From assembly GCA_019722365.1 (NCBI GenBank), contig JADFUC010000776.1, forward strand, positions 124,001 to 188,000: a stretch of DNA of 64,000 bases. Direction: 5' to 3'. A model generated the notes under the pieces. It was not told where the DNA came from. It worked only from the letters and a program-made list of their open reading frames with translations, and did not search any database. The position numbers and the translations under genes are program-made. This DNA is from Lithospermum erythrorhizon (taxonomy: Eukaryota; Streptophyta; Magnoliopsida; Boraginales; Boraginaceae). Every line of letters begins with the position of its first letter. The first letter of the stretch is position 1. Shown here in pieces: positions 24,431 to 36,140 of this stretch.

Positions 24431-27400
24431 AAATGCAAATCAAATTAAATTTGGCGGGCACTCTTATGATAAATCATTAAAGTAATCATCTGGCCTGCTT
24501 GACATACTTTTTGAAAAAAAAGAGGGTTAATTATTGATTTGATCTATATAAAGGGATTAAATTGTAGTTTAGTTGTAAATAGTATATTATTACATATTAG
24601 ATGCAAAATACTTATGAAATGTTAAATATGATGAGTCAGTACCGGATGTTGCATATTCAATTCGATCCTATTTTGGTAGTTAAAAGCGAAATGAATATGC
24701 AACGTGTCGTATTTAGAATGAATATGTCATATTTGTAAATTATCTTCTTTTCGAAACTAATACTAAAATATGAAAGGTAGTATAATTTGATTCAATATAG
24801 AATCAATCGATAATTACCTCACATTATAAACTTGATATCATATTAACCAATATCCACAACATACAACATAGTCTAGAGGAATAAAGTGTTAGATTGAAGG
24901 CGCAATTTGAGGCGGTTTTGGTACAGTATTCTAATTTAGTCTAAGCAGGATATATCTGCTTGGCCTTGGTAGGTTTTATTTTTTTAAGCGGTTTGAAGGC
25001 TTGGAAGCGAAAAACGTAGTGCTTGCAGGTTTTATTAACTGTAAATATGTGATGATTTAAGGTTTTTATCATGCCAAATACGTAGAATAGAGAAAATTCG
25101 TCACAGAATAATATTAAGATTAATATTATTGAAACGTAGTTTTTGTTTTTGAAGAAACTTAGAGGAGTTTATACTGTCGGCTTGATAGAACTTATGATTA
25201 GGATTTTAAATTGTATATGAGAAAATCACCAGCGTAGATTATAATTTGAGTGAGGTAAGGGCACATAGCGATCTTGGTTTATTAGTGGATTATGACAGGA
25301 CGTCATTTCGAATTTGAACTAGCGTATAAAATTTTTGATAATGCGTTTGTTCATGGCTTAAATTTACGTCGTTTTATTGATTCTTGGCTAGGAAGGAATT
25401 TAGGAGTCTTAAATCTGTAAAGTTCCAAACTCATGAAGCCATGCATGTGAATGCATCAAAGATTGCAATAATCCATGTCCAATGATACATATAAATATTT
25501 GATCTCTACAAGTTCAACATGATTTAACTATAATTTTATTCAAGAATTATTCAATTCAACCACGTGTTTATATATCCTTTTTTTCTTTTACTTTAGTGGA
25601 CAACAGTATGCCCCTTCTTGATAAGGACATGAACAAGCTCCTCCACCGTTCCTAGACCCACCTTGCATTATTATTATAATAATGTCTTCACTTGCCAACC
25701 ACGATAGTGCTGACCCTAAGGTTGTATTTATTAATATATTAGAATAGAATGAAATGGAATGAAATTTGATTTCATTACTTGATTTAGTATTTAAATCTTT
25801 ATTTGATTTTATTTTCTTAATTAATTACATTACTCCAAATGAGGTATTAAACCATTATCCCAATATAATAGTATTACCCATTTTATACATTAATTCTTGA
25901 ATTTGTCAAAATTAAGAAAGTTTGAAATTTTTCGGGGAAAATTATTCTGAGTAATGAAATCTTGATAGAGATGGACGAGAGTTGAGACAAAGAAATGTGA
26001 GCATAATTTAGGAACATTTGGAAACAATACAAGGTCAGACGAGCGAGGTTTCCCTCAATAGATACCTTAGGATATTTTGTTATATATGTTGATCCTTTAC
26101 TGGCCCTTTGATTGTTACATGTTACCGTATAGGTTAGATATAAACGTGGAGCCATATTGTCAATTCATATTTATTTATTGACTTTGGAGATATTAAAATC
26201 TTACCCTAGTTAGGTCGTCATGGCATCCTCTCCCCCACTCCCTCGTATGATTCTATCAACTTCTGTTTCGTCTCTAATGGTACGTTTCGATGAGGTGAAT
26301 CAAGAATAGAATAATTTTTTTAAATTAATTTAAAAAGGAAAATCAGTGAATTGAATAAATTAAATTATTGTTGTTGAATAATAGTATTAACGTTGGCCGT
26401 GAATACATTATTACTTGTTTTGAGGGTGAATGGTTTTAAATTGGATAAATTAACAGGTAAATAAAATCATCGATTTTTGAACTAAAACAAATTTTAGAAT
26501 CTTAAGCGAGGTAAATAAAGATATTAATATCGATTTCACACAGATTAAAAGCCAAATAATAGTCCATAAAAGATCATTTCAAGTTGTATGTACTCCATAT
26601 TAAAATACATTGAAACTTAATAATCTAGTGAAATATATTAAAACATAATAATCGAGTGAACTCAGTTTATGGCCTTACACAAGATTTGAACCCACAATTT
26701 TTTGTGAAGTATTCATAGCTCTGATGGAAGAATGTTTCCTTTAATTTCCCTCTTCCCCTTCATTTATAAGTCAAGCACATCCTTGAATAGGGGTCAATGT
26801 GCATTCTCAACTTCCTACCGATGAACCTAAAATTTTGCACCTTGAATGGCAAGATGAAAGCTATTACCCATCCCGGACAAAAGAGTTATACCAAATTGAA
26901 TCAAACATTATCTCATTAAATGAAGTCGACGACGGGCATGCATGTGAGTTTTATCAACAAATAATTACCATCACTCACATCAGTATCGTTGTGCTCAAAT
27001 CAAGGTATATCCATCAACCCATTTGCCTAAAAAAGTACTCAATTTGGTGTCCACCAACTACCAAGGAGTTGAAAATGCTAAGTAGATTAAGAACACTAGT
27101 TAATCCTCTTTGAAAACAAGCCATATCCAGAGTTCTTGGACCATCATAATCCGGATAAGGGGATGAGTTATTTCTTCTTCACAATTGTTACCACATATTC
27201 TCTACTTCATTGTTTCCTCCACTGAAACTGCAAGAAGATAAGACCCTTCAAGCATGATCATTGAATTATTCATCATCTTATTATACAGTCTTTTGTGGCT
27301 ACACTTGTTTCACATCCAACATCCAACTAATATCTAAAGCTAAGAGGACCACTACCAGCTCTCTGACTTAACAAGAACAGCTCAATTCTGTTCAAATACC

Positions 27401-28195
27401 CAGATTCAAACTTTCATCATTTGCTACACAAAAAACATAGTTCCATGTCCGTTTGGGATAAATACTCTATATTCTCTAGCTCTTGAATATAATGGAATTA
27501 ATTAAAATGGTTCATTTACCTACTCTTCTCATATATAGTGAAGTAACCGATAGTGTTTGCACTTCAGTCTTAGCTCGATTCGGAAACAACTCTCGAGAGA
27601 TGAAGGATACACTTTAGGCTAACATAAAACTACTAATCTTAGAAAAAAAGCCTCTAAACATAGTGGCAGTTACCTGTAGGATTCAATATTTGGCTAAGAA
27701 AAAAACATGTTATAACTTGGAAACCATCAGACAAGAACCAAGAATAACAGTGGGCAAGTTTAACTTCTTAAATTTTATAAGGACCTCATCTGTCCAAACT
27801 GCTAGTCAAGTAGTCAACAAAGAAACAATCGAGATTCGGGAGCAGCAAGGTAGTAATACAGAATCATGGCAAAAATTATGAATACGCCGAAAAACTAGGA
27901 ACATGATTGATAGTATGAGAAGCATCAATAATATACAATAAGACACCATAATGCTTTAAAAGGCATCAGCATCACTGAATTTCCTTCCCTTGTTTAGCTG
28001 AAAAGATGCACAATACCGCAAAACAAGTTTTGCTAACTTATGATCCGTACATAGCATACACATCTTATTAAGTAATCACATTTTCAACATGGACACAAAT
28101 TCATGTTGCTTCATACTTAATAAGTGAAGCATCTTAGTCTTTCGATTATCAAAGTTATAAAATTTAAAAAGATCAACACTGAACAGATACGAACT
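24431..28195. other. Intergenic, no gene recognised
   Basis: 24431-26700 is AT-rich and non-coding. 26750-28180 has balanced composition and one frame (26799-27113) that begins at GTG, not ATG, and matches no family I know. Part of 27900-28190 is probably the 3' UTR of the small minus-strand gene. Confidence 0.5.
24647..24703. repeat. Short inverted repeat
   Basis: GTTGCATATTCA and its exact inverse TGAATATGCAAC are about 32 bp apart, able to form a 12-bp stem. Further GAATATG copies follow. Function unknown. Confidence 0.6.
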
Positions 28196-29360
28196 TCAGT
28201 CCTCTTTTGCATCATTTGCTCCCGCAGATTCTGGAACATGATTGGGCTGATCGGAGACCTTTTAAGACTCAAAACATCACATCAATGACCGATCTTAAGT
28301 AAATTGATTTTCTGTATATACAAGAATGAATTGTTGCGTAGCTACCATAAGTGATCAGAAACAGAACAGATCAAATATTAATATTTAGCTTCTTAAGAGG
28401 CTCCCACCTATGAGAGGTGGGGGGGATCGGATTGTATGCAGCCTGTTGAATTGGCCCACAGTGAAGTGCAAAGAGCGAGGAACTGTTCAAAGATCATGAA
28501 AGATCCATTTCAAAGAACATATACAGTTGTGACCAATACCAAAAAACACAATGATCAAATACTTGAAACTGTGAACAAAACTTACAGAATTATCAGATAT
28601 CGAAGAAGGGGGTTTGTAAGGACAAGCAGGAGGTGCCCTTACAGGCTTCCTATATTCCCAACCAAATAATCCATATATCTTTGCCTGAAAGATTCAATGT
28701 TTTTGTCAGCAACAATCTAATCTAACTAAATTATAAATAATCTATATACCTTTATAGAAAAAAATCAATCTTTTCCTCACCAATCATCTTCTTCTTTTCG
28801 ATAGTTAAGATTACAATATTTTCTAACTCTCCTCTCCCTACAATGAGATTCGAACCCTTCACCTCAAGGATGAGGGGTGCTAGCTCAACCGCTAAACCAT
28901 TCAATTATCTCCACCAACAATCTAATCTAACTAAATTATAAATGATCCATATATCTTTGCCTGAAAGATTCAATTTTTTTGTTACCAACAATCTAATCTA
29001 ACTAAATTATAAATAACCAATATATCTTTATCAGAAAAAAATCAAATTTTTTCCAAAATCAATATAATCTGATTAATTATCAATACAATATACAATAATT
29101 TGAAAGAATTGATTTACCATAAGAAAATCAACGATAAGAGGCAAAACATTGACGATTGGGACAAGGAAGAGTGGCAACAAACACATAAAGCAAACCTATA
29201 ATAACACAAAATAATAAATAATGTTAGAGATCATATATCAATGTAAATTAATAAATTTGTCCCAAAAATATTGTCCATTTTATGATTTAATATCATGGTA
29301 GAGATCAAATATTAATATAAATTATTAATTAAAAGGGAATTTAGATTATGAAATTACCAT
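28196..29360 (-). CDS. Small conserved-looking plant membrane protein, 80 aa, four coding exons
   Basis: No long ORF shows this gene; it appears on joining exons. Exon 1 supplies only the ATG (29360-29358), immediately before a GT donor. Exon 2 is 29195-29118 (starts [20 protein letters not shown]), exon 3 28684-28586 ([20 protein letters not shown], then CPYKPP), exon 4 28258-28196 ([19 protein letters not shown], stop TGA). All junctions are GT-AG, lengths 3+78+99+63 sum to 81 codons, and frames agree. Residues about 4-27 form one hydrophobic segment, followed by a Tyr/Trp/Arg stretch and a Pro-rich and acidic tail. I recall short plant proteins of this pattern but no established function. 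An alternative start is the in-frame ATG at 29186. Intron 2 contains copies of the exon 3 acceptor. Confidence 0.75.
28665..29040. repeat. Four ~71-bp tandem units spanning the exon 3 acceptor of the small gene
   Basis: Units start near 28671, 28742, 28947 and 29017. Units 1 and 3 share CCATATATCTTTGCCTGAAA exactly, and most end AACAATCTAATCTAACTAAA. Unit 1 contains the true acceptor and first codons of exon 3. The 205-bp step between units 2 and 3 equals one period plus the SINE inserted in unit 2. Confidence 0.85.
28783..28916 (-). mobile_element. tRNA-derived SINE, ~134 bp
   Basis: On the minus strand an A-box-like TGGTTTAGCGGTTGAGC (28883-28899) is followed by a B box GGGTTCGAATCTC (28845-28857) and then a T-rich, pyrimidine/purine-biased tail. 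It interrupts tandem unit 2 and is flanked by CACCAA on both sides (28783 region and 28911 region), a plausible target duplication. It is short for a plant SINE and may be 5' truncated. Confidence 0.6.
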
Positions 29361-30109
29361 TTTTTTTATTGAAGTTCTTGAGATTCAAAGGATTTGTGTT
29401 TGATTGTGAGTTGTTTTTTGGAGTGGGGGTGAAATGCAAATCATGAAGTACCCCCTTGGTTTGAAGAAATTAGATATCAACCCCTTGGGTTTAATATATT
29501 GTAGATTGACCCCTTGAGCGGTGTCTTGATTTGGCATGATTCCATACGATTTATCGATTTGAGTTACCGATCAAGTTATACATGCGCTACGTGCAAATTT
29601 ACAATAATAGAGAAGACTACGGTACAAATTATCCGTTTTTAAAGTGAGCCACATTATTTGAACATTAGTAAAAAATTTATCTTCTTTCGTCTTTATCCAG
29701 ACACCAATATTCACCTATCTCGTTCACCAATATTCACCTATCTCGTTCAAACGTGTTTAGATCATCCAATTGAGCTATGAATCATCTTTCTAGGTAAAAC
29801 AATATTGCAACGTATTACAATTTATATTATCATAATATAATGACACATGTCTCGTTAATTTTCACTGAAGTTATACGATCACTGAATCAATTGTTTTGTT
29901 TAAAGAGAAACCAATGACAAAAAACTGGAATAGAGAAAGAAGTACACCAAATATTACTTGCAAATATCAAAATTCCTAATGTATGAAGTATTGAAGTGTT
30001 GTTTCCTCTTCACATGAACAAATGCAGTGCTACTGCGAATGAGATACGGTACTACAAGTAACGCTCTGAAGCTTCGTTTATTCGATGGCGATTGAGCTGA
30101 TTCGCAAAC
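29361..30109. other. Intergenic: leader of the small gene and 3' UTR of SAMS
   Basis: 29361-29460 is the likely 5' leader of the small minus-strand gene. 29460-29930 is non-coding with a 22-bp tandem doublet (CACCAATATTCACCTATCTC) near 29700-29745. 29930-30109 is probably the 3' UTR of the SAMS gene. Confidence 0.5.
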
Positions 30110-31282
30110 TCAAGACTTCGGTTTGAGCACCTTGACAGTCTCCCAAGTGAAATCAGGGTCGTCGCGCCCAAAGTGTCCGTAAGCAGCAGTTTTCTGGTAC
30201 CTAAAGTTTCCTCCTCTCGTCAGATCAAGATTGATTGCCATCATTCCAGGCCTGAAGTCGAAGTTCTGCTTGATCAATGAAAGAATATCCTTGTCAGGAA
30301 TCGTTCCTGTTTTGTAGGAATCCACAAACACTGAAAGTGGTTCGGCCACACCAATGGCATAAGAAACCTGCACAATACAACGACGAGCAAGTCCTGAAGC
30401 AACGATACTTTTGGCAGCCTGCCTAACGATGTAAGCACCACTCCTGTCCACCTTGGTAGGATCTTTTCCAGAGAAGGCACCTCCACCATGAGCACCCCAA
30501 CCACCATAGGTGTCAATGATGATCTTCCTCCCAGTGAGCCCTGCATCCCCGTGTGGGCCACCAATGACAAATCGACCAGATGGGTTCAGGTGAAAGATAG
30601 TTTTGTCATCGAGGTACTGAGCTGGGATCACGGGCTTGATCACATGCTTTTTCAAATCCTCCGCAATTTTTTCATTGGTGACAGTCTCATCGTGCTGGGT
30701 TGAGATGAGCACCGTATGAACTCTGATTGGTACCATCGCACCATTCTCATTCTTGTACTCGACTGTAACTTGGGTCTTACCGTCAGGTCTTAGCCACGGG
30801 CATGTCTTGTTCTTTCTTACTTCAGTGAGCTTGGCACCAAGCTTTGTAGCAAGAACATGAGTAAGGGGCATAAGCTCGGGAGTTTCATCAGTGGCATGGC
30901 AGTATGTGACCTTGAGTCCACCCAGCTCAATTTCCTCAGGTTTCTTGCTGAGATGACCATGAACTCCCTGGGCAATATCAGGGCTCTGTTGCTCAATGTT
31001 GACTAGGACCTTGCAGTTATCTGCATCAAGGCCAACATCAGGGGATATGAACCCGATCCCTCTGCAAGTGTCGCGAACTATCTTCTCGTAGTTAACCTTA
31101 GCCTTAGTTGTGATCTCACCAAAGACCATCACCATGTTAGTCTTTGTGCAAGTTTCACAAGCGACTTTGCTCTCCGGATCTTGTTCGAGGCAAGCATCAA
31201 GAATAGCGTCCGAGACTTGATCACATAGCTTGTCAGGGTGTCCTTCATTGACGGACTCGGATGTAAATAGGAAGCTTTCCAT
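30110..31282 (-). CDS. SAMS: S-adenosylmethionine synthetase with altered signature motif 1
   Basis: Cytosolic enzyme family that makes S-adenosylmethionine from methionine and ATP, the donor for methylation and the precursor for ethylene and polyamines. The protein is 390 residues from METhionine 31282 ([19 protein letters not shown]), the usual plant length, in one coding exon. GHPDK (14-18) and signature 2 [16 protein letters not shown] are intact, as is the C terminus. Residues 119-129, however, read [11 protein letters not shown] where the family has the ATP/methionine-site block GAGDQGHMFGY; the reading frame is the same on both sides. The DNA explanation is several small indels summing to zero. 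The ATG upstream at 31309 is rejected because a splice acceptor (CTAGCAG, exon from 31289) lies between. As sequenced the enzyme should be inactive; a sequence error is a serious alternative. Confidence 0.93.
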   Translation of the reverse strand: MESFLFTSESVNEGHPDKLCDQVSDAILDACLEQDPESKVACETCTKTNMVMVFGEITTKAKVNYEKIVRDTCRGIGFISPDVGLDADNCKVLVNIEQQSPDIAQGVHGHLSKKPEEIELGGLKVTYCHATDETPELMPLTHVLATKLGAKLTEVRKNKTCPWLRPDGKTQVTVEYKNENGAMVPIRVHTVLISTQHDETVTNEKIAEDLKKHVIKPVIPAQYLDDKTIFHLNPSGRFVIGGPHGDAGLTGRKIIIDTYGGWGAHGGGAFSGKDPTKVDRSGAYIVRQAAKSIVASGLARRCIVQVSYAIGVAEPLSVFVDSYKTGTIPDKDILSLIKQNFDFRPGMMAINLDLTRGGNFRYQKTAAYGHFGRDDPDFTWETVKVLKPKS

Positions 31283-32122
31283 GTCAAACCTGCTAGGAAG
31301 ATAAAACATGGGTGTCTTTTAGCAAACACTACTTGTCGATATCACCAACATCAATATACCCTAATGCCTCTAACCAAAAACTACAAGTAACGAAAAAATA
31401 TCAAATGATACCAAAATAATCATCAAACCTTCCTATCAAGCAATAAAAGAATCATTATTCTGGTCTTCATTTACTAATATCCCATAATGGGAATATATTT
31501 TAGTAAGCTCAACAATTAGCAGGATAAACATATATCAATTCAAACATAGTCTAATCACTTGAAAATGGATCAAGACTGTTATTCACACTTGCAATTATCA
31601 GATCATATTGATTGGCATCATAGCTTCAACTACATATCATTTGCCTGAAAACTACGATATACATCTAGAAACAAAGTATCTTCATAAACTCTAGCTACAA
31701 TTTGATCTAAAATTACCAATAGATATGAATTTCAAATTTCCTATACGAAGAAATGTCAAATCAATAATAGAAAACAGTGAATCCATGTGTCGATTCGTAT
31801 ACCGATTTATGACACAAGAGAGACACTTGTCAGCGTTATAAAGTTGAGATATTGCATCGTGTGTCAAAAACATTACACATGACATATTATTATTAATGTG
31901 TCAGAAATTGACACGTCAAATGATGTTATGATGAACACCAATAACCGAAGTCAAAATAGCAAAAATCTTGAAACATCTTACTAACAACTACATGTACATT
32001 ACATTAACAAACAAATGTGAAGTAAATCACACAAATGGAGCTAAAGGGTAACAAACATTTGAATCATTACATCAATCATGTAGAAGCAACATGCATAATA
32101 AGATTTGAAAATGGTATCATAC

Positions 32123-32205
32123 CTTTTGTATGAAAACACGAATAAACTATATAGATCTGTATTATGTCTCACACACTTAGGTTGAGGGAGATTATGCTAT
32201 TTGTG
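32123..32205 (-). promoter_or_regulatory. Probable 5' leader exon and donor of SAMS
   Basis: The minus strand shows a CT- and A-rich leader ending ACAAAAG|GTATGAT, a good donor at 32122, matching the acceptor at 31290. This implies an ~830-bp intron in the 5' UTR, common in plant SAMS genes. The upstream limit is inferred from the TATA box. Confidence 0.5.
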
Positions 32206-32228
32206 TGTGAGTACGTATGTAGAATGTA

Positions 32229-32238
32229 AATATATACA
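32229..32238 (-). promoter_or_regulatory. TATA box of SAMS
   Basis: GTATATATTT on the minus strand, about 30 bp before the proposed leader exon. Confidence 0.45.
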
Positions 32239-32780
32239 CACCGGAACTATAGGCATCCTAGAGACTATTTCACTCCATCCAGTTGTCTCATTTCATATAT
32301 TATGATTTAATACCTTAATCACTAAAAAATTACTACTGAGTATTAAATTTGATTTTCAATATTAAAAATTAACAAATTTTAGTAAATACATTCGGTCAAT
32401 GAATAAAATAAATGAAGAAATCTTGAACCAATCTTGCAAACCTAAAATAATGACCTTATTAGACCTTCGGTGATCTATGAACATTAAGCGAATTAAAACT
32501 CTCAATGTCAATTAGACCGTGTTACATTATACAATTGCAATTATAAATTATTCATATAAGGATATTATTTTAGAGAATTTATTAATTTATCAATTACGAA
32601 GTATATATTAATTTAAAGAATTTTTAGTAAGTTGTTATATGTTTGTCTATCGGCAAATTAAATCTTGTCATGAATATCGATCCCTCTTTAAGAATGTCAT
32701 AAAAATAATTTGCCATGGATAGGCAAGAGGGCAAGAGTATTGAATAAGTTGCAAAAGAATAGGCAAGAGTTTGCAAACTA

Positions 32781-32786
32781 AAAAAA
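32781..32786 (-). terminator. RNA polymerase III terminator of tRNA-Gln
   Basis: Run of six T on the minus strand four bases after the tRNA 3' end. Confidence 0.75.
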
Positions 32787-32789
32787 TTA

Positions 32790-32861
32790 AGGTCCTACCG
32801 GGAGTCGAACCCAGGTCGCTGGATTCAAAGTCCAGAGTGCTAACCACTACACCATAGAACC
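32790..32861 (-). tRNA. trnQ-UUG: tRNA-Gln (anticodon UUG)
   Basis: 72 nt, intronless. The acceptor stem pairs GGTTCTA with TAGGACC (one G-T pair). The A box is TGTAGTGGTTAGCAC, the anticodon arm CTGGACTTTGAATCCAG with TTG in the loop, and the T arm CCTGGGTTCGACTCCCGG holds the B box. There is no encoded CCA, as expected for a nuclear gene. A CAA triplet lies just upstream and a T6 terminator downstream, both typical of plant nuclear tRNA genes. Confidence 0.95.
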
Positions 32862-34033
32862 ATGATGTCTTGTTGTAATAGTTCACTACTTAGCTTTTCT
32901 TATTTACAAACCAAAAAAGAGCATAACAATTATAGTCCCATAGATATTCTATTACAATCTATTAAAATTATAACATACATCTTGATCCTATTATTTGCTT
33001 TTAAAAATAAAATATGTATCATAATCTTAAAAAAATATTACATAAAGAATAAAAATTATGGAGTATATTTATTTTGACATGTATTCTTACACACCTACAC
33101 CTACTATAAACTAAATTAAAAATTATACAATCTTCAAATAAGAAACATGTGCCTAAACTTATATATGGACACATGCTCTTACTTTTATATGGACACACAT
33201 TAAATTGACAAGAAACTGTTAGTTTCATTAGACTTTTGTTTAATTCTTCATGTGGACGATTGATGTATCATCCTAACCAGAAACAAATGTTTGAGTGAGC
33301 AAAGCACAGAAGAGAGTGCCATGCAAATTGAGCGCCGCATTGCTAATTAGTTGAGCTGACACATGGACTTCTTATTGGGAAATGAAATATGATCACATCT
33401 TCATGAAAATTATCAGGTGATGATGCTGCTGCTGCTCTTCATTTATCCTTGTTTTATGTCCAATATGATGTAGAGGGCCCCATTTCTTAAGATAAAGACG
33501 ATTACACTACTACTGTCTTGCTTACCTTCAAAGATTTCTCCTGCCCCATGCTCTCTACACAAAATGCCTTGATTTCAAACCCCTAATATTAATTTCTCCA
33601 ATGATGCCCTTTTTGTTTTTATTATGCCAATGTGTTACAATGTCTTCTTATTTAAATAATGTAAGAGGTTCGGTTTAAGTTGAACACAAATTTATCACTT
33701 TACGAATATAGAGAATTGAAGGTTGTTTTCAAATTGACAATCATTTACAATTTCTTAATAAATATGAAATATTAGTAAAATATAAATCATTTTAATTTAT
33801 TTAATTCGATATATCCAAAAATCAATCAGAGAATATGAATCTTTTTTCATACTATATACATGTGTCATTTTTGTTTTTGTGAAACTAAAATAATAAGAGG
33901 AAAATAAAACTTTGGAACTATCAGGTTAATTATTTCCTTCGAATCTGAACCAAATTCAGATGGAAAAGTTCGAAGAATCATAGTCCTATATCCATTTCAG
34001 ACCAATTGACAACATGTGAGCTTCTACTGCAAA
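32862..34033. other. Intergenic, no gene recognised
   Basis: AT-rich spacer between tRNA-Gln and the DREB2-type promoter. It has only short frames on both strands and a GCT trinucleotide run near 33425. Confidence 0.5.
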
Positions 34034-34041
34034 CACGTGTC
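34034..34041 (+). promoter_or_regulatory. ABRE/G-box in the DREB2-type promoter
   Basis: CACGTGTC contains the G-box CACGTG and the ABA-response core ACGTGTC. It lies about 60 bp upstream of the TATA box and 187 bp before the start codon, a good position for bZIP (AREB/ABF) control. Inference from motif and position only. Confidence 0.55.
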
Positions 34042-34094
34042 CCCTCAGTCATTACAAACAATTGTAATCTTGTGAACACTTGTCCCTCCCCTCA

Positions 34095-34102
34095 CTATAA
34101 AT
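34095..34102 (+). promoter_or_regulatory. TATA box of the DREB2-type gene
   Basis: CTATAAAT after a C/T-rich stretch (CCCTCCCCTCA), 119 bp upstream of the ATG. Confidence 0.65.
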
Positions 34103-34220
34103 TGTGTTAATGATTCTCACATCTCCTTACTTGGCTTCATAACCTTAAACCAACAAACTCCCTTTGAAATTCCACAATCAAGAAATACCCACAAGCCTAA
34201 ATTAATTAATTTTTGCAAAT

Positions 34221-34751
34221 ATGGAGTCTTCATCTGAAAATATTAATGAGAAAAAAGAAGAAAGCAAGGAAAAAGGTGGAAAATCAAGAAAAGGGTGCAT
34301 GAGAGGAAAAGGAGGTCCAGAAAATGCATTATGTACATTTAGAGGAGTTAGACAGAGGACTTGGGGAAAATGGGTAGCTGAAATTCGTGAACCAAATAGA
34401 GGGGCAAGAGTTTGGTTAGGAACTTTCAATACTTCAATTGAAGCTGCAAGAGCATATGATGATGCTGCAAAAAGGCTTTATGGTCCAAATGCAAAGATAA
34501 ATTTGCCAGAAAATAATGGTTTTCAAGAAGTTGAAGAAGAAAGCATGAGTAGTAGCAATGATTTTAATGTTCTTGAAAATGGTGAAACTGAGAGCTATAG
34601 TTATTGTTCTGTTCTTGATGAGGCCAATATTTTTAGAGATGTAAATGGGGATTATTTGCTTTGGGAGACTCCAGCTCCAAGTTTGCTTGATGATCAGAAT
34701 CAGAACACTCAGCACTGTTTCAATTGGCCTCAAAATCCCCTCTTGGGTTGA
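34221..34751 (+). CDS. DREB2D-like: DREB2-type AP2/ERF transcription factor (A-2 group, DREB2D-like)
   Basis: Nuclear DNA-binding activator of the DREB subfamily, which binds DRE/CRT elements in drought, heat and salt responses. Protein of 176 residues, no intron. Basic nuclear-localisation-like [15 protein letters not shown] (21-35), the block diagnostic of DREB A-2, directly precedes the AP2 domain (about 38-96): YRGVR-type [25 protein letters not shown], and [20 protein letters not shown]. The second half is acidic and Ser/Asn-rich ([12 protein letters not shown]), and the C terminus is short. Length is close to DREB2D and much shorter than DREB2A/B. The AP2 domain is complete. The promoter carries an ABRE/G-box. 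The start is the first ATG after an A-rich 5' UTR. Subgroup assignment is firm; the exact orthologue is inferred. Confidence 0.93.
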   Translation: MESSSENINEKKEESKEKGGKSRKGCMRGKGGPENALCTFRGVRQRTWGKWVAEIREPNRGARVWLGTFNTSIEAARAYDDAAKRLYGPNAKINLPENNGFQEVEEESMSSSNDFNVLENGETESYSYCSVLDEANIFRDVNGDYLLWETPAPSLLDDQNQNTQHCFNWPQNPLLG

Positions 34752-36140
34752 TGGTTATTTGCATGTCCCTTGGGGATTCTCATATCAAGAATTATATTAT
34801 TGAATCAAATATCATGCTTAGCTTATTGTTGATAGATATACATTCACTACTATATATCATATCATATCATATCATGTTGTTCTTCAATTGTTGTAGTACT
34901 AGCCATTACTGGTATATTCTATTAGACTATTTAAAGATATTATTGTACGATATTTTCAATATTAGATAATCCATCAATAATGAATTTAAAATCTCATTAT
35001 GTGAGGTTTACAATTGATGGTTTGTATGTCTTTCAGTACGTAATTGATATTGTTTTACTCAAGGTTGGAATCTAATTTATTTATACCACCTCTATCACTT
35101 CCATTTTCTTAAATGCCAATTTTGACAATTGTAATTTGTGAGGCTTGTTTGTGATGACCGAGGCTTGTAGTTTCTATTTGGATCTTTTATTTTATTTTTC
35201 TTTGATCAAGTACAATAGTACGTTCTCTCATATATTGTCAACAAGGAGGAGTAATATAGATGTCAACATGAAGTATTATTTATAGGGCCAAACCTATTTC
35301 TAAATTTGTACACTTTTACCAAGTATCATTCTATTTTTACTTTTTAGAGAGATTATATGAACTGGATCGGAGAGGTTATAGCAATATGAAGTAACAGACA
35401 ATAGTATATGTAAATATTTGAAATAGAGTTAAATGACACGATTGATTTATATCACATGTTCGCTTTGAATACCATTCAATCACATCTTCCAAAATACTTT
35501 TCTTTATCACACTTCTTTCAGATTTTGTTCTTATTCAATCACATGATCCATGAACATTATTGAACAGGAACTAGGTTAATTCGCGTTTATCTCACCATCT
35601 TATCGTGTAATTTTTATGTGATTAACTGATTATCGATTTGTTTGGGTAGTCGCAAAAACATCGTTTAGGGTTGGTCGCTTGAATTTAAATATCTTTAGCC
35701 GGTTTACAGCAGGAAATGACCCAAACTTTTTACAAATACATTAAATTAAAATATAAGGGACACGATTTAAAGATAGTTCGTAATTAGAATGGAAACTCAT
35801 GATTTCTTTTTGTGGCGTCGCCGCCATAGCTTTCTTCTTTTTAAATAGCGCTACTGCACTCACTTTTACCACTGGTATACATAATGTATAAAGCATTTAG
35901 ACACGCAATTTTCTTTCGCGTAAATAACACCCTGCTGCAACAATAATTGGCATGAGCTTAAATTTATCTTTCTGATGGAGGTGTTTAATGAAATTCGACA
36001 CCGGCCTTTTATTTCGTATTAGCATTTTCTTTTATATTTTTTGTTTTTATGATTACATATTAATAATAATTATAGATAAGATTTGAATTTAGTTAATTTC
36101 AAATCGACGGACTTCAAGCAATACAATTTAGATTTGTTGG
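34752..36140. other. 3' UTR of the DREB2-type gene and intergenic spacer
   Basis: ATATC-type short repeats occur at 34855-34875, within the probable 3' UTR. The rest is AT-rich and non-coding. Confidence 0.5.

Noticed and set aside
26799..27113. 104-aa plus-strand frame
   Set aside because: Starts at GTG, no recognisable family, no splice-supported extension found.
28845..28899. Possible second tRNA gene
   Set aside because: A- and B-box-like sequences are present, but there is no acceptor stem or anticodon arm pairing; it fits a SINE.
34434..34733. 99-aa minus-strand frame over DREB2
   Set aside because: Antisense shadow of the AP2 coding region.
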